Below, one piece after another: positions 42,561 through 54,478 of a stretch of 64,000 bases of DNA; the first letter of the stretch is position 1, and the number at the start of each line of letters is the position of its first letter. The notes under the pieces were generated by a model, which saw nothing but the letters and a program-made list of their open reading frames with translations, ran no database searches and was not told the DNA's origin. Source of the DNA: Chiua virens (lineage: Eukaryota; Basidiomycota; Agaricomycetes; Boletales; Boletaceae). Both the position numbers and the translations under genes were made by a program. The DNA lies in the NCBI GenBank assembly GCA_019787685.1, contig JAHNUO010000001.1, positions 3,472,001-3,536,000 of the forward strand, read 5' to 3'.

Positions 42561-44538
42561 TCTAGTCATAAGAAACCATCTGAATTGACATTCTAATGTG
42601 ACTCCGAGGATTCAGACTCAGACATGTGTACTGTGGCTAGAGAATCGGAGGGAAGAGTGGAGAGAATATCATTATGAAGGGTTTTGAGGTCGAAGAGGGT
42701 GCTTGCTTGGAGTACTGGAGTAGCAAGACATGTTGCTCTAAGAGAAGACATGAGCTGTTCTTGGGTAAAAAAGGGCATCAGGTGTTATGATGTTTTTCTT
42801 TTCTTCACTTGTATTACTTCTCTCTACTCAATACCTAGGTACAGTAGCTACTGGGGACAGGATGAGTACTACTTGCGGCATCATAGAGACTCTGATTTGG
42901 TGAGCTAGTATGTGGTTCACTATAGTTTCATATAGTATGTGAGCTTGAATGACATGGACAACTTGGAAAAGAAGTGCAAGGCACATTGCTCATGCTGTCC
43001 ACATATTCAACAGAGTGTCACCCACTAGAAAACTTGGCCGTTAGCAGCAAAAGGATGCAAATGTTAGGCAACTGACAATCTATGTCTGTTCCTGATCTGG
43101 ATGGTGGGGGGTCAAAGTGAGCGAGCAAGGAATAATGACTGCTCTTCCTGATGGCCAATCACACGTGCCTGATGTAGAATTCTGCATCCAGCACCCTCTT
43201 TTGAGCTTCTTTGACCTGCAAGTGGCTGTACTCGAGGCTTAGAAGATTGCATTGCACCAGGTGGTCTGCAAGATCTTTCTGGATGGCACATATTTGATAG
43301 TCAATTTGTGCAGTTGCTATCAAGAGCTGGGCTTCTGACAGGGTTTGTAGAATTGGTATGTTTCTACTGTGGAGACCTGTGAGTGTGTGCTGCACTTGAG
43401 CAAAATGGGGCAACCTCATAAGCCCTACTGAATGTGAAAAACTCTGGCCAAGGCTGACTCACCCAGTGTGCAGTGGTATACTGATCAATTGTTTCAAGTG
43501 GCTCCATGGACTTTACTTGAGATGAACTGGAATAGCACGGTGTGGGTTTGGGGAAAGTAGTGTGGTAATGCACAAAGTGATGTGAATATCAGGTTTATCG
43601 AGTGTATGTACTAAGTATGTATTAAGTGCTTGCATACTTAATAGATTACACAAGGCATAATGTGAGGTGTGGCCTTGCTGATGGGTCATGCCTCTGACCA
43701 TTCCCTTATCATGCCCAAGGTGAAGAAGAAACTGTGATGGGGAGAAAAGCTCTCCTTTTGCCCAGACTGTGGCAAGTGTTTTTCAAATGAGACAAATGTC
43801 CTTCGACATACATATGAACCAGCCCACGAATGCTTGTGGTGCTCTCATTGACACAGACTTAATTCCTGGGCCCCAACTTGTCCAGATCCATGCAGCTAGT
43901 ATCCAATCTCCCCCTGGATATCATTCGCAACCCAGGTCTCCTGTTGACTCTGAGTCTGGTTTGGATGGCCAGATGGTAGAGGATATTGGGATGCATTTGG
44001 ACCATAATGCAGAACCATTTTCACCTCGCTCAGACTCAATTCCGGATTGTTATTCTCATCTGGAATCCCCTGCTGATGATACTGAGATGTGTTCAGATGG
44101 TGCAGAACTTCCACATCACTTAGACTTGAACACAGGCTCCACTGCAAACATTGAATACCATCCACACATTTCTCAAGTGTATCCTGGAGGCAGTACTTTT
44201 ATGGACAACTTTTTTTCGGATAAATATGGACCATTATGACAGGAGAATTTATTCTATCCATTTGTGTTGCGGGATAATTGGCAACTTGGCTCCTGGTTGC
44301 TGCACTCAGGTCTAAGCATGGTGGCAATTAACGACTTTTTGTTGCTGGATCTGGTAAGCATTTAGCTTTCGCTCTCTGTTTCACAGTTAATGGGTAAAGT
44401 ACAGATAAAGACACTACTGATTTCATTCTGGTCTGCAAGGCATCTATGCCAGCATGCAGAGATGCTGCCTTCTGGGCTGCACTGGAAATCTCTCACCATA
44501 CGTCTGTCAATTCTGACCAAGTGTGCCATGTTGCTATA

Positions 44539-44750
44539 CAGTGACTCCCAAAACCGTTACAATGTTTAACCCTAATGCAGTGTATGAAGCACACTGCAAA
44601 CACCCGTGGGAATATCACTTAGCATTGGTGAGACAAATGATAGTACACACTCCTGGCTACCTATAGGTACCTGGATCATGTGATTTGACCAAGTGGCTGT
44701 GGAGATATGGCCAATTTAAAACAGGAACTACATTGTAACAGTTTTGTCAC
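44539..44750 (+). repeat. Left terminal inverted repeat of the Tc1 element
   Basis: About 212 bp, nearly identical to the reverse complement of 45944-46150. Confidence 0.88.
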
Positions 44751-44901
44751 TTTTGTTAATAGATAGGGTATTTGGTATATATCAATACTTGGTGTATCAT
44801 CCTTTGGATTTAAGCACTGCCTAAATCCTCCTAGGCATGCTTTCAATCAATTTCTGACATACCTCAGCTGGTATCTTGTCCCATTCCTCCTGAGTCCTTT
44901 T

Positions 44902-45798
44902 CTATAACTCCTCTATCTCCTTAGGAGGGTTTTCATACTTTGCAAGCTTCCTTTTGAGGTAAAGCCAGATATGTTCTATGGGGTTGGGATCTGGAGACTG
45001 TGCAGGCCACACCATAGTCCTGAAATCCTGTTCTTCTAGCCACTCCTTGACCCTTCTGCAAGTATGCTTTGGGTCATTGTCCTGTTGAAAGATGGTATCA
45101 GGAGGATTAAGACCATAAAACTCCAGGGAAGCCTGGAGCTCATCCTTCAAAATTTGAAGGTAAAGATCACCATTCATCCTACCATCAATCTTAGTGGCAT
45201 ACCCAATGCCATCCCAAGTCATACAGCCCCATAACATTAGAGAACCCCCTCCAAACTTGAGAGTTCCTTCAACCAACCTATCACTAAGGCCCTCTCCTGC
45301 CTTTTTCCATGCCCATTTGTGACCATCTGATCCAAGGTGATTGATCTTAGTCTCATCAGACCATACCACCTGTTTCCAGTCCTCCAGAGTCCAATATTTA
45401 TGAGCATGGGCAAAGTCCAACTGAGCCTTGCGATGCTTGGCAGAGAATAGAGGTTGTTTGGACTTGACTACAGCCTTCATACCAACTTTTTTCAAGTGAC
45501 GATGAACTGTGTTAGAATGAAGAGGCTGATTGGTGATAGTGGAGAGGGCTTTGGTGACTTGGACTGCATTCTCTGCCTTATTGCTAGAGATGAGACAAAT
45601 AGCATGGCAGACATTGGCATCAGAAAGCTTTGATGGGCGACCTCCAATGGACTTCTCAAGGTCAGAATGCTCCTTGGAACGAAGCCTCCAGATAGCAGCA
45701 GTGCTGACACCTGTGCTAGAGGCAATGGAGTGAATGGAATGGCCAGAATCAAGTTGAGAGAGGATGGTATTTTTTTGAGTGACAGAGAGAGATTGCAT
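44902..45798 (-). CDS. Tc1-family transposase (DD34E), C-terminus cut by one stop codon
   Basis: A 298-residue frame starting MQSLSVTQKNTILSQLDSGH. The N-terminal half has paired helix-turn-helix domains (SIHSIASSTGVSTAAIWRLR and ALSTITNQPLHSNTVHRHLK). The catalytic domain shows VVWSDETKIN (first Asp), FQQDNDPKHTC (second Asp) and PDPNPIEHIW (Glu), with 34 residues between the second Asp and the Glu, the DD34E spacing of Tc1. The frame ends at EIEEL followed by TAG, but the same frame continues for about 29 codons (KRTQEEWDKIPAEVCQKLIE) to a normal end, so the TAG is probably a mutated Trp codon. Everything catalytic is present, so this is the least decayed transposon here. Confidence 0.92.
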   Translation of the reverse strand: MQSLSVTQKNTILSQLDSGHSIHSIASSTGVSTAAIWRLRSKEHSDLEKSIGGRPSKLSDANVCHAICLISSNKAENAVQVTKALSTITNQPLHSNTVHRHLKKVGMKAVVKSKQPLFSAKHRKAQLDFAHAHKYWTLEDWKQVVWSDETKINHLGSDGHKWAWKKAGEGLSDRLVEGTLKFGGGSLMLWGCMTWDGIGYATKIDGRMNGDLYLQILKDELQASLEFYGLNPPDTIFQQDNDPKHTCRRVKEWLEEQDFRTMVWPAQSPDPNPIEHIWLYLKRKLAKYENPPKEIEEL

Positions 45799-45943
45799 GA
45801 TGATAGTGATTAAAAGACAAGAAGCATGGGAACATATTTAGACTCAGACACTATGTTTATATGTGTATCTTTGTTTGTAGAACCAAATATGACCAACAAT
45901 CCTTTTGTTTTGTTAAGATCCTATTAAATATTATAAAAGTGAC

Positions 45944-46150
45944 AAAACTGTTACAATGTAGTTCCTGTTTTGAATTGGCCATATCTCCACAGCCACTTGG
46001 TTAAATCACATGATCCAGGTACCTATAGGCAGCCAGGAGTGTGTGCTATCATTTGTCTCACCAATGCTAAGTGATATTCCCACGGGTGTTTGCAGTGTGC
46101 TTCATGCACTGCATTGGGGTTAAACATTGTAACGGTTTTGGGAGTCACTG
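45944..46150 (-). repeat. Right terminal inverted repeat of the Tc1 element
   Basis: Mirror of 44539-44750 with a few substitutions, such as GGTTAAAT versus TTGACC contexts. Confidence 0.88.
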
Positions 46151-47130
46151 TACATACTATCAAGATCCCCTTGAATGTCTTCAGACCTTGCTCAGCCACC
46201 CTCTCTTCAAGCACCACATTGCTTTCATTCCTTGGAAAGTCTGGTCAATGGCCACCCAGTTGGTTCATGTGTATGATGATTGGCTCTCAGGGATCACACT
46301 TGGGAACTACAAGTAAGCACGGTGGCGCTAATTTCTTTCCTCATGGCTCATCATCTTCACTTCAGGATGCATTACCAGAAGGCACAACACTATTGGGTGT
46401 CACACTGTCTTCTTACAAGACCAACATTTCTCTCATATCTGGAAATCAAATAGCACATCTGCTTCTAATTAGTCTCAAACCTTGATCCTGAAATTCGGTG
46501 CAAGGGTTTGCTTCATGGACATCTTCTACTCACACTACTACCCATCCCATTGTTCATTCACAAGCAGGCACAGGTTCACAGCCTCTTATCCGACCACTTA
46601 TTCCATCAGTGTTTGGATATTGTCTTATATCTACTAAAGGTTGCTGCCTCTGTCGGGGTTATGATGAGCGACCTGGTGGGAAATCTATGCTATTGTTACA
46701 CCCCCCTTGCTGTACATACAGCTGACACCCCAGAACAAGGCTTGCTTGCCTGCATGAGTACGTGAGCCTCTCCAATCTCCAACACATCCCATCACCAGTT
46801 CAGTAACAATATCCATCATTCCTATCACGCCACAGAGAAAACCATAGGTGAAATCTGTGAGATATGCTCGAAATGTCACACCAAGGATTTCATCAAATTT
46901 CTCAAGTATGCAAAGTTGTATGGTCTTAACGGGGTCAATGTCCCATTTTGGATCAACTGGCCATTGTTGGTTCCAGCAAAATTTATTTCTGAAGCCCAAA
47001 GTACTTCATCATTTCCATCATTTTTTCTTTGACCATGATCTGCAGTGATCTGCAGTGGTGCGTTGTTGTGGTAGGCGATGCAGAGATCAATTACCGTTTC
47101 ACCTTATGACCTTCTGAGAACCATCCTACT

Positions 47131-48031
47131 TGATGCTTTTCTTGAGGTGCAAGAGCCAGAACTCAATCCAAAACATCCAGATTCAAGTGTACAAAAGACT
47201 TGGAAGCATAAGATGGTGGAAGACCTAGAGGTGGATGCAGAGACAGACACAGAAGTTGATGCAGAGTTGGAGGGGAAGGGAGGGACAAAGGGGAAGGGGA
47301 AGGCAAAAGGGAATGGGAAGGGATTTGCAGAGTTGGCTGGGGCTGAGGCTGAGGCTGAGGCTGAGACATCCTTGATGACTTGGAAGTGGTCTCGCTGTTA
47401 GCAGCAGTCACATACTTACATCCATATGTGTCAATGTCTCAATTTGGTTAGATTAAGTTTACTAAAAAGAGATGTGCCACTGTGGCTGTGCATTTCTGAT
47501 CCATCAGCTCAAACTCAAAGGTTGGATATCTTGGACATGCTATACCACACGGGAAGTTTATGAGTTGAGTTCAGAGTTTTTGCTGTCCTGATCCATCATG
47601 TACATGTTTGCTGCACAGGTTCAGGCAGGTTTCAAGTTACATCATGCACATGGCATCAGGAAACATTGAGCATTGTACATGTGCCCATAGCAATTATGGT
47701 GTGCATGGCCTACCTTCTGACTCGCATCACTTAGTGAAGAATGTATAAAAGCCTGATGTTTTCTGCATGTCCTGTGGTCTCCACCTCTTGTCCAATTGTC
47801 TGCTGATTGTCTTTACCCAGGTTTTTCGATAGCTAGAACCACGAGGCAAAAGCATCTATTTCAGATTCAGCATAAAGACACTGCTAGTCAGACTGCTGTC
47901 AAAAAGACAAAGATGATTGTTGGTGATGAAGGTAAGCCTGTTCTTCGAGTCTCTAGAACATTAACAAGACCCTCTCATACAATCAGGCATGGCCTCCCCT
48001 CCTGCAAAAAGCTGTTGGTCCTCTAGGGCAA
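47131..48031. other. Transposon-derived stretch, no gene assigned
   Basis: Contains an open frame at 47078-47401 with an acidic segment and an Ala/Glu run (AELAGAEAEAEAETS), probably the continuation of the Plavaka remnant. A short frame at 47796-48026 is not recognised. Confidence 0.35.
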
Positions 48032-48750
48032 TGAAGATAACTAAAAATACATAGGTGATATGAAGAAAGGTGGGGTAATTAGTTCATCCCAAGGGGGGTT
48101 ATATTTGAAGGAATGAAGGATTCGGGTTTGTCTAAGAGTCCTAGAGGCTGCTGAATGATCTGGAATGAAAAGTGGTCAATGTAAAAGTATCCGGGTGGAG
48201 TCAAGGCGATGAGAGTATTGATTCAAGTAGATGAGACACAGAGGAACGATAGGACGAGGGAAAAGAAAAACTATCCAGCTCACTCACACACAGGAGAGTA
48301 AACAGGAGATCTCCTGAATGCAGAAAGATGATATTTTTGTGTTAGAAACATGGTTTTATAGTCCTGGGCATAACCCAGGACTGTTAAAGGTAATCTGACC
48401 CTAAGTAAGTGTACAGGATTGACGTAGGGTGAGTATGCTAAGAAGGGGTGTCAAACCTTGTAGATGACAAAGAAAGAAAAGGTGTTAGGATAGTAACGAC
48501 CTTAATAACACCAAATTGAATAGAACAAGTCAAATCGGATGAAGTAGAATACATACGATGAAACTGGATTGGATTGTGTTGACTCAGATTGGACTCAGAT
48601 TGGATTTGGATAGATTTGGATGATCTGTAAACACTAGGAATGAAACTGGGCTGGCATGAAGTTGATGGTGGATGAGATGGGAGGTGATAGGACATGATGA
48701 AGAGCGAGGAAAAGGTATCCTACAACTGTAGGGAGTATCTAACTCCTACA
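48032..48750 (-). repeat. Solo LTR, family 1, copy 1
   Basis: 719 bp. On the minus strand it begins TGTAGGAGTTAGATACTCCC and ends TTAGTTATCTTCA. Flanking 4-bp duplication GCAA (48028-48031 and 48751-48754). A second copy of the same LTR, opposite in orientation, is at 53390-54478. No internal retrotransposon sequence is attached, so it is a solo LTR. Confidence 0.85.
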
Positions 48751-50544
48751 GCAAACATGGGGAAGGGAGGCCAAAAGGCTCAGTTGGAGAACATTGAATG
48801 CCTCTAGACTCAAGGCTCTTCTAGGGTATCCAAATTCACGACTGCCACCGTGAATGAACTGCTGAATCCCATGGCCCTGATTGCCATTGATGCAGTGGCC
48901 CACACCTTGATGGAGCTTTCTGGGGATGCAGTGCATAAATGCCAAGTACCCTCAATGTTATTGTTAGCTTAATCTGCATCCAGGTACACCCCAGCTCTCA
49001 TCCAGCATCCTTACAGACATATCAAGGCACGATGGAAGATTCTCGCAGGGGCTTCAAGCTTCCTTTTGACAACAAATCTCCACACAAGTCCCAACAGCCA
49101 TGTCTGGTAGTTCTCCATGCACATTCTCGTCCCACACATCCTGCACCTGTGACTCCCATCATAGCTCCAGCTCGTCACAGCTCAATCGCTCCAACCATTT
49201 GTCATACCCTCAATACCGCTAGTGCGGTCTCTTATACTGGATTCAGAGTTGCCCCTCCTTCTAGATCTGCAACTCCCTCCTCTTGTGGTGGGTCTGTTGC
49301 CCCTTCTTCTCATGGTGGGCCCATTTCCCAGTCTTCTCGCAATGTATCTGTTGCTCTATCTTCTTGTGGTGTATCTGTTGCCCCAATGACATTGAGTAGC
49401 TCTATGACTGGCCTTCCTGGTGCTATCGTTCCATCTCAGATGTTGCAACAGACTCATGTAACCCCAACAGGAACCTATTCTGCACATGGTGAAGAACAGT
49501 AAAACGGGCTGGTGTGACAGGACCAGGATTGGTGGAATGGTCAGATTGAAAGAAAAGGGATAGGTGCAAGTACATATGACTTGTCCCAAGGGGTTCTGAG
49601 GTTGGAGACAAAGTGTCGAGGCATTGACAAGAGCTTTGAAAGCAATCTGGATGCATTCCCAGATGAAACTGTACAAGGATCAACAAAACTGGCTGAAATG
49701 TGGACAGTTGGATAGTTCAATGACAAGGCAGAGACCCGAGCACAATGGCGATTGAGTATGAGTAAGGGCAGTTTGAAAAGATAGTTAAATGGACAAGGTG
49801 ACTTAGAACGTGAGAGAAAATGGGGATCAAAAGATGAAATTTTTATTTACAAACACAATTTTATAGTCTCAGGTATTCCCAGGACTTTTACAGCAGATGA
49901 AGTATCAAGTAAATAAGGAAAGCGTACATATACAGAGCTGTCTCTCATGGAGATCAACCTGTGAAAAGAAAAAAAAAACCAATGTTCTGTCAAGGTGGGA
50001 TAAGGTTTGATCCGTGAATCAATGGACTACCTTTAAAATGTCATATGACCCAACTATCTGTACCTTTTAACCAATTGGATACATGTCGATGACACAGAAT
50101 TGTCTGAAAAGAATCTAAGAAGGTATGAAATAAAATGGAAATTGGACAAAAAGAGAGTCAATTAGTGTGCATCATGCAATCTTGATCGAGTGACCCAATT
50201 CAGTCACCTCACGCAGAAACATGTAGGAATGAAAAACAAAACATATGAATATGGGTTGGATCCACTTGGATAGACATGGGACCATGACGGACAGATAGGA
50301 CACTTGATATGGGCAGTCCGGGCATCCTGTAAACAAAGTGGGAATATGGGTTTATCACCTCAAGGGGCCATTGGCTCCTACAACAGGTTGGAAGATGTGA
50401 CCCACCAGTCATGCATGGAGCTGTTGCAACCCCTTCTATACACTGGCATGTCTGGTGACAATGACGACAGTAATCCACGTAGTGAATTCGTGCATGACAA
50501 TATGCCTGGCATACAGAACCACATGACTTCCACAAATCAGTCAC
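48751..50544. other. Repeat-derived stretch with a Ser/Pro-rich ORF
   Basis: 48751-49010 reads brokenly as MGKGGQKAQLENIECL and VNELLNPMALIAIDAVAHTL, a coding remnant of unknown type. The 187-residue frame at 48939-49502 is Ser/Thr/Pro-rich with repeated VAPSSHGG-like units and no recognised domain. 49540-50540 shows no coding signal; a phrase ATAGTCTCAGGTATTCCCAG near 49863 weakly resembles the LTRs nearby. Confidence 0.3.
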
Positions 50545-51442
50545 TGTTACAATCACACAATATACTATCCTAATCCCCCTATTTTTCGCCTATTTTTCCA
50601 TATCTTTCCCTTTGCATTTGAGCTTGCTATAAGCATTCCATTCCTTCTGAGTTTCTGAGTTTCTGGAGTTTCCCCAAGCCTCTCTAGTCACAGACTCACT
50701 TTCATTGTCCTTCCAGCAAATAACTTAAGCCTGTAAAGGTTTGGTTGTTTCATTAGGACAAGACTTTACTTACTTCTCATGGTTTAGGATTAGCTACCCT
50801 AGACCTTTCCTTTCGAGTTCTAGTATTGATCAGTGGGTTCTCTGTGCACCTAGGCACACTAGTTCATTGTCAGGACATTAGTATTGATTGCTAGTGTCAT
50901 CCCTCCCATTTTTTTTTGCTACAAGATTGAAGAACCCCTGATTCCCTCCTTTTGGATTGAGCCAGAAGAGAAGGTAGAGGCTGACGAGCCTACCCTAGTT
51001 TTTATATAGCAAGATTACCAGAAGGTTACCTAGTTACAACCTTCTTCAAGTTGAGTCAAGAAACTTATACATCTTGACCCCAAATCCATTCCAACAAACC
51101 AGTGTTGATATCCCATCAATCTATTGTCATCAAATAGTTCAGGACACTATTGGTGAAGGCCCATCATCCCCCATTGATCCCATCACCCTTGCCAAAGTTG
51201 TCAACACAGCTTGACAACATTATACTACAAGAATTACTCTTGAATATTGAGCCAGAGTCTCTGGGGTACTCTAGCAAACCAAGACCAGGAAAAATCATAA
51301 TAAAATACCCCTCCATAGCAGTAATAAAGATAGGTGATTGACAACTCAGTACTGTCTATCCCTCCATCCTGGGTCAACCTAGAATACCAGATCCAATCTA
51401 GACTCAATCAATCAAATCTAATTTCGCTTTACCCCTATCAAC

Positions 51443-52651
51443 ATGACTGCAAAAATCTCAGAGCAAGACTGGAGTGCTCTAATTGCTGGATTTAATTCAT
51501 TACAAGATCAAGTAAATCTTGACAATGGCAGGATACAAGGTCTTGAGCAGCAGAGAGATAATCTAGCAGGTGCTCTTGCTAGAGCATCAACACAATTGGC
51601 AGAAGCTCAAGCCCAAGTAAAAGCTGCAGATGATAGAACCAGAGAATTAATGGGCCTAGCAGGAGACTACTCTTCCTCTCCAAGAGCAGGAGGATCAAGC
51701 AAAGTAGAGATCTTCACAGACCCTGGAAACTATGATGGTTCTCAAGCTAAGTTTGAAGAATGGTGGACAAAGATGAAAGCATGAATGGATTGCAACCCAA
51801 AACATTTTGCAACCAAAGATGAAGATGGTGATGAGATTCCCCATGGCAATAACAGAGCCTATGCTGTATTGTCTCGCTTGAAAGGCCAGAAAGGAGGATA
51901 CTTTGCAGAAACTGAACTGCAAGACCTAGCAGATGGTACCTCCAAACTGGACAGATGGGAAGACTTAGTTGCTGAAATAGAAGGCTTATTTCGACCCCAA
52001 CTACAGAAAGATTGGGCCAGAAGGACCATATCATCCTTCAAACAAGACAAACTCTCTACAGACACATTTATTGTGAAGTAGAGAGCCTTATATAATCAAT
52101 CAGGCATCACTGATGACTTTGGAGTGTGGCTCTTAGAGAACAACACAAGAAGAGACATTGTAGAAGAGTTGTTCAGACAGAATAAGAGATGCAGGACAGT
52201 CATTCACACTCTCCAAGCCCTCAGAGAAATAGAAAAGCACAAAGAAGCTTTCAGACTTTTTGCTGACAAGTCAGGATCACCATTCTCAAGAAGGGATCCT
52301 AATGCAATGGACATTGATGCCACTAAGTCAGGACCTTTTCAAGGCAAAAGCAAACGCCTCTGCTACAATTGTGGAAGTGACAAGCATCTAGCCCCTAAAT
52401 GTGATAAACCCTCTACCAGATGCAAAGATTGTGGTTGGTCTAGAGGTGAACACAAGAATACTTGCTACAAGAAAGGCCAGAAGCTTCGCTTCACAGAGTC
52501 ACAACCTGATGAGAAGCAGCCTTGTGATTCTACTCAGTCATCTAGTACATTACCTAGAGCTATTCAAGGTATGTCATTTGAAGAAGCTAAAGCCTTCTTC
52601 TATGACATGAAGGACTCTGAAAGCAACAAGGGAAAAGCCAGAGCAGTTTGA
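51443..52651 (+). pseudogene. Gypsy Gag with two in-frame stops
   Basis: Starts MTAKISEQDWSALIAGFNSL, then a coiled coil (LEQQRDNLAGALARASTQLA), FTDPGNYDGSQAKFEEWWTK, the capsid-like region with AVLSRLKGQKGGYFAETELQ and EGLFRPQLQKDWARRTISSF, and a zinc knuckle CYNCGSDKHLAPKC (C-x2-C-x4-H-x4-C) at about 52360-52400. It ends at 52651. Stops occur at 51782-51784 (MKA, TGA, MDC) and 52079-52081 (IVK, TAG, RALY); both fall where the family has Trp and each is a single G-to-A change. Removing them leaves one continuous frame of about 400 codons. Confidence 0.85.
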
Positions 52652-52956
52652 ATATTCTGGGAATTCAAGCTGCAGATTCCAAATCATTTAATTTAACTAC
52701 ACATAGTCAAGTGGGGTCTCTAACAGGTTTAGAGCTTGGCCAGGACTCTAAACTGGTGCTTGATTCCACTTATAACCTCAAGACAATCCCAGAACCCAAT
52801 AGAATTCGATCTATGGAACCTAAAGACATAGTTTTACCTATCAAGGTAGCCTCTATCAGACATAAAAATCATTTTGCACAAGCAAAAGCATTACTAGACA
52901 GTGGTGCAAACAATGGGTACAGCAATCTGGATGAGTTCATGTATATGATCAAGTGA
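52648..52956 (+). pseudogene. Gypsy aspartic protease remnant
   Basis: Overlaps the end of gag and contains AKALLDSGANNGYSNLDEF near 52880-52940, the D-S-G active-site strand of retropepsins. It ends at a stop at 52954-52956 and no reverse transcriptase follows. Confidence 0.65.
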
Positions 52957-53389
52957 ATAATGGCAGGTTTGAGTGGACAGACGGTTCAGATTTGGATTCA
53001 GATGATGATGACAGTGGTGGGAATGTGCTTTATGAGCACAAGGAATATCTATTCCTTACACCATATCTGTATTTGTTTCCCCTATGGCTGAACCAGCTGA
53101 ACCAGAACTGGTTATTCCTTGTTCCCCCAAAGCTCTTGCAAATGAAGCACACATTGATCAGATTTGCCTATTTCTCAACGACCGCATCCATCCTCTGGAT
53201 TTGACAGATCACAACTTCACCTCCTTCGTTAATTCCACAACCCAGTTCTTCCTTCTAAACAGATCTCTCTATCATTGAGAACTGCATGGCCGACACCAGT
53301 TAGTCATGCCAACAGAACACCGTTACAGACTCATTAAGGAAGTGCACAATGACCTCAGACACAAAGGCGTCTTCTTGGTTCAGACATGG

Positions 53390-54478
53390 TGTAGGAGTTA
53401 GATACTCCTTACAGTTGCAGGATAACTTTTCCTCACTCTTCATCGAGTCCTATCACCTCCCATCTCATCTGCTATTGATTTTGTGCCAGTCTGGTTTCAT
53501 TCCCAGCATTTATAGGTCATCCAAGTCCAATCCAAGTCCAATCCAAGTCAATGTGATCCAATCCAGTTTCATCGTACGTATTCCACTTCATCTGATTTGA
53601 CTTGTTCTATTCAATTTGGCCTTATTAAGGTCATTACTATCATAACACCTTTTTTTCCTTTGTTATCTACAAGGTTTGACACTCCTTCTTAAATACTCAC
53701 CCTACATCGATCCTGTATACTTACCTAGGGTCAGATTGCCCTTAATAGTCCTGGGTTGTGAAACAACCCAGAACAACCTAGACTGTTAAAGTTGTAGTGG
53801 TATAGTGAAAAGGGGGTTCAGTCCAGTGAAGAGGCGAAAACTCCAAGAGAACTTTGTTAGAGCTCTCTGGCTTTATTCATGGGGTTTATATACTACATGG
53901 ATATCAGACTTCTAATCTGAGTATGAACTACATAGATAAGCATATTGTATCCTATTGGATGATAAGGTGTGAATAGATATGAGTCAGTGATAAGGGAAAT
54001 GAAAGATAGAAGTGTAAGTGTGTGATTTTGTGGCAGCCAATAGGGTATGATCCTTTGGATAGCCTTGATATAAGGCGTTATTCTTAGAAAAAATTGAAAG
54101 TATAATCCATTAAGGGATGGAAAGTTGATATCGTAACAGGTTGTGCCCAGGACTATAAAACCATGTTTTCTAACATAAAATATTATCTTTCTGCATTCAG
54201 GAGATCTCCTGCCTACTCTCCCGTGTGTGAGTGAGCTGGATAGCCTTCCATTTACCTTGTCCTATCATTCCTTTGCATCTTATCTACTCGAATCAATCCT
54301 CTCATTGCCTCGACTTAACCTGGATACTTTTTCATTGACCGCTTTTCATTCCAGATTATTCAGCAGCCTCTAGGACTCCTAGACAAACCTAAATCCTTCA
54401 CTCCTTCAAGTATAACTCCCCTTGGGACAAACTTATCACCCCACCTTTCTTCATTCCAGCTATTATTAGTTTTCTACA
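53390..54478 (+). repeat. Solo LTR, family 1, copy 2, with a nested insertion
   Basis: Begins TGTAGGAGTTAGATACTCC and ends TTAGTTTTCTACA, with inverted ends TGTAG/CTACA. Flanked by ATGG on both sides (53386-53389 and 54479-54482). Without the 385-bp insertion plus duplication it is about 704 bp, matching copy 1 (48032-48750, inverted). Confidence 0.88.
53761..54140. mobile_element. 380-bp insertion inside the solo LTR
   Basis: Flanked by TTGTG on both sides (53756-53760 and 54141-54145); the uninterrupted site is seen in copy 1 as GGGTTATGCCCAGG on the matching strand. The insert contains an LTR-like block with inverted ends TGTTA (53784) and TAACA (54138). Its reverse complement shares phrases such as AGCTCTAACAAAGTTCTC and CTTATCTATGTAGTTCATAC with the solo LTR at 61581-62223, so it is a shortened member of that family. 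Confidence 0.75.

Larger units (their letters stand above)
44539..46150 (-). mobile_element. Tc1/mariner element, 1,612 bp, TA target duplication
   Basis: Both ends begin CAGTGACTCCCAAAACCGTT and form inverted repeats of about 210 bp. TA flanks each side (44537-44538 and 46151-46152). The element sits in the Plavaka coding region. It encodes one transposase on the minus strand. Confidence 0.92.
43711..47130 (+). mobile_element. Plavaka-like DNA transposon, decayed and interrupted
   Basis: Agaricomycete Plavaka family (CACTA-related). The ORF start is MPKVKKKL, then CPDCGKCFSNETNVLRH and MNQPTNACGALID, with a 4-bp ACAT duplication shifting the frame between them. The 43769-44239 frame continues through SQVYPGGSTFMDNFFSDKYG. 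After a Tc1 insertion (44539-46150) the coding text resumes: YYQDPLECLQTLLSHPLFKH, DALPEGTTLLGVTLSSYKTN, LHGHLLLTLLPIPLFIHKQA, FHQCLDIVLYLLKVAASVGV, MMSDLVGNLCYCYTPLAVHT and further fragments up to HHFFFDHDLQWC near 47045. Several stops and frame changes are present; the C-terminal half of the transposase is missing. Element ends were not found. Confidence 0.7.

Noticed and set aside
50545..51442. Complete 5' LTR and primer binding site of the Gypsy element
   Set aside because: The LTR start TGTTACAATCAC is plausible, but no matching LTR end and no tRNA-complementary primer site could be found before gag.
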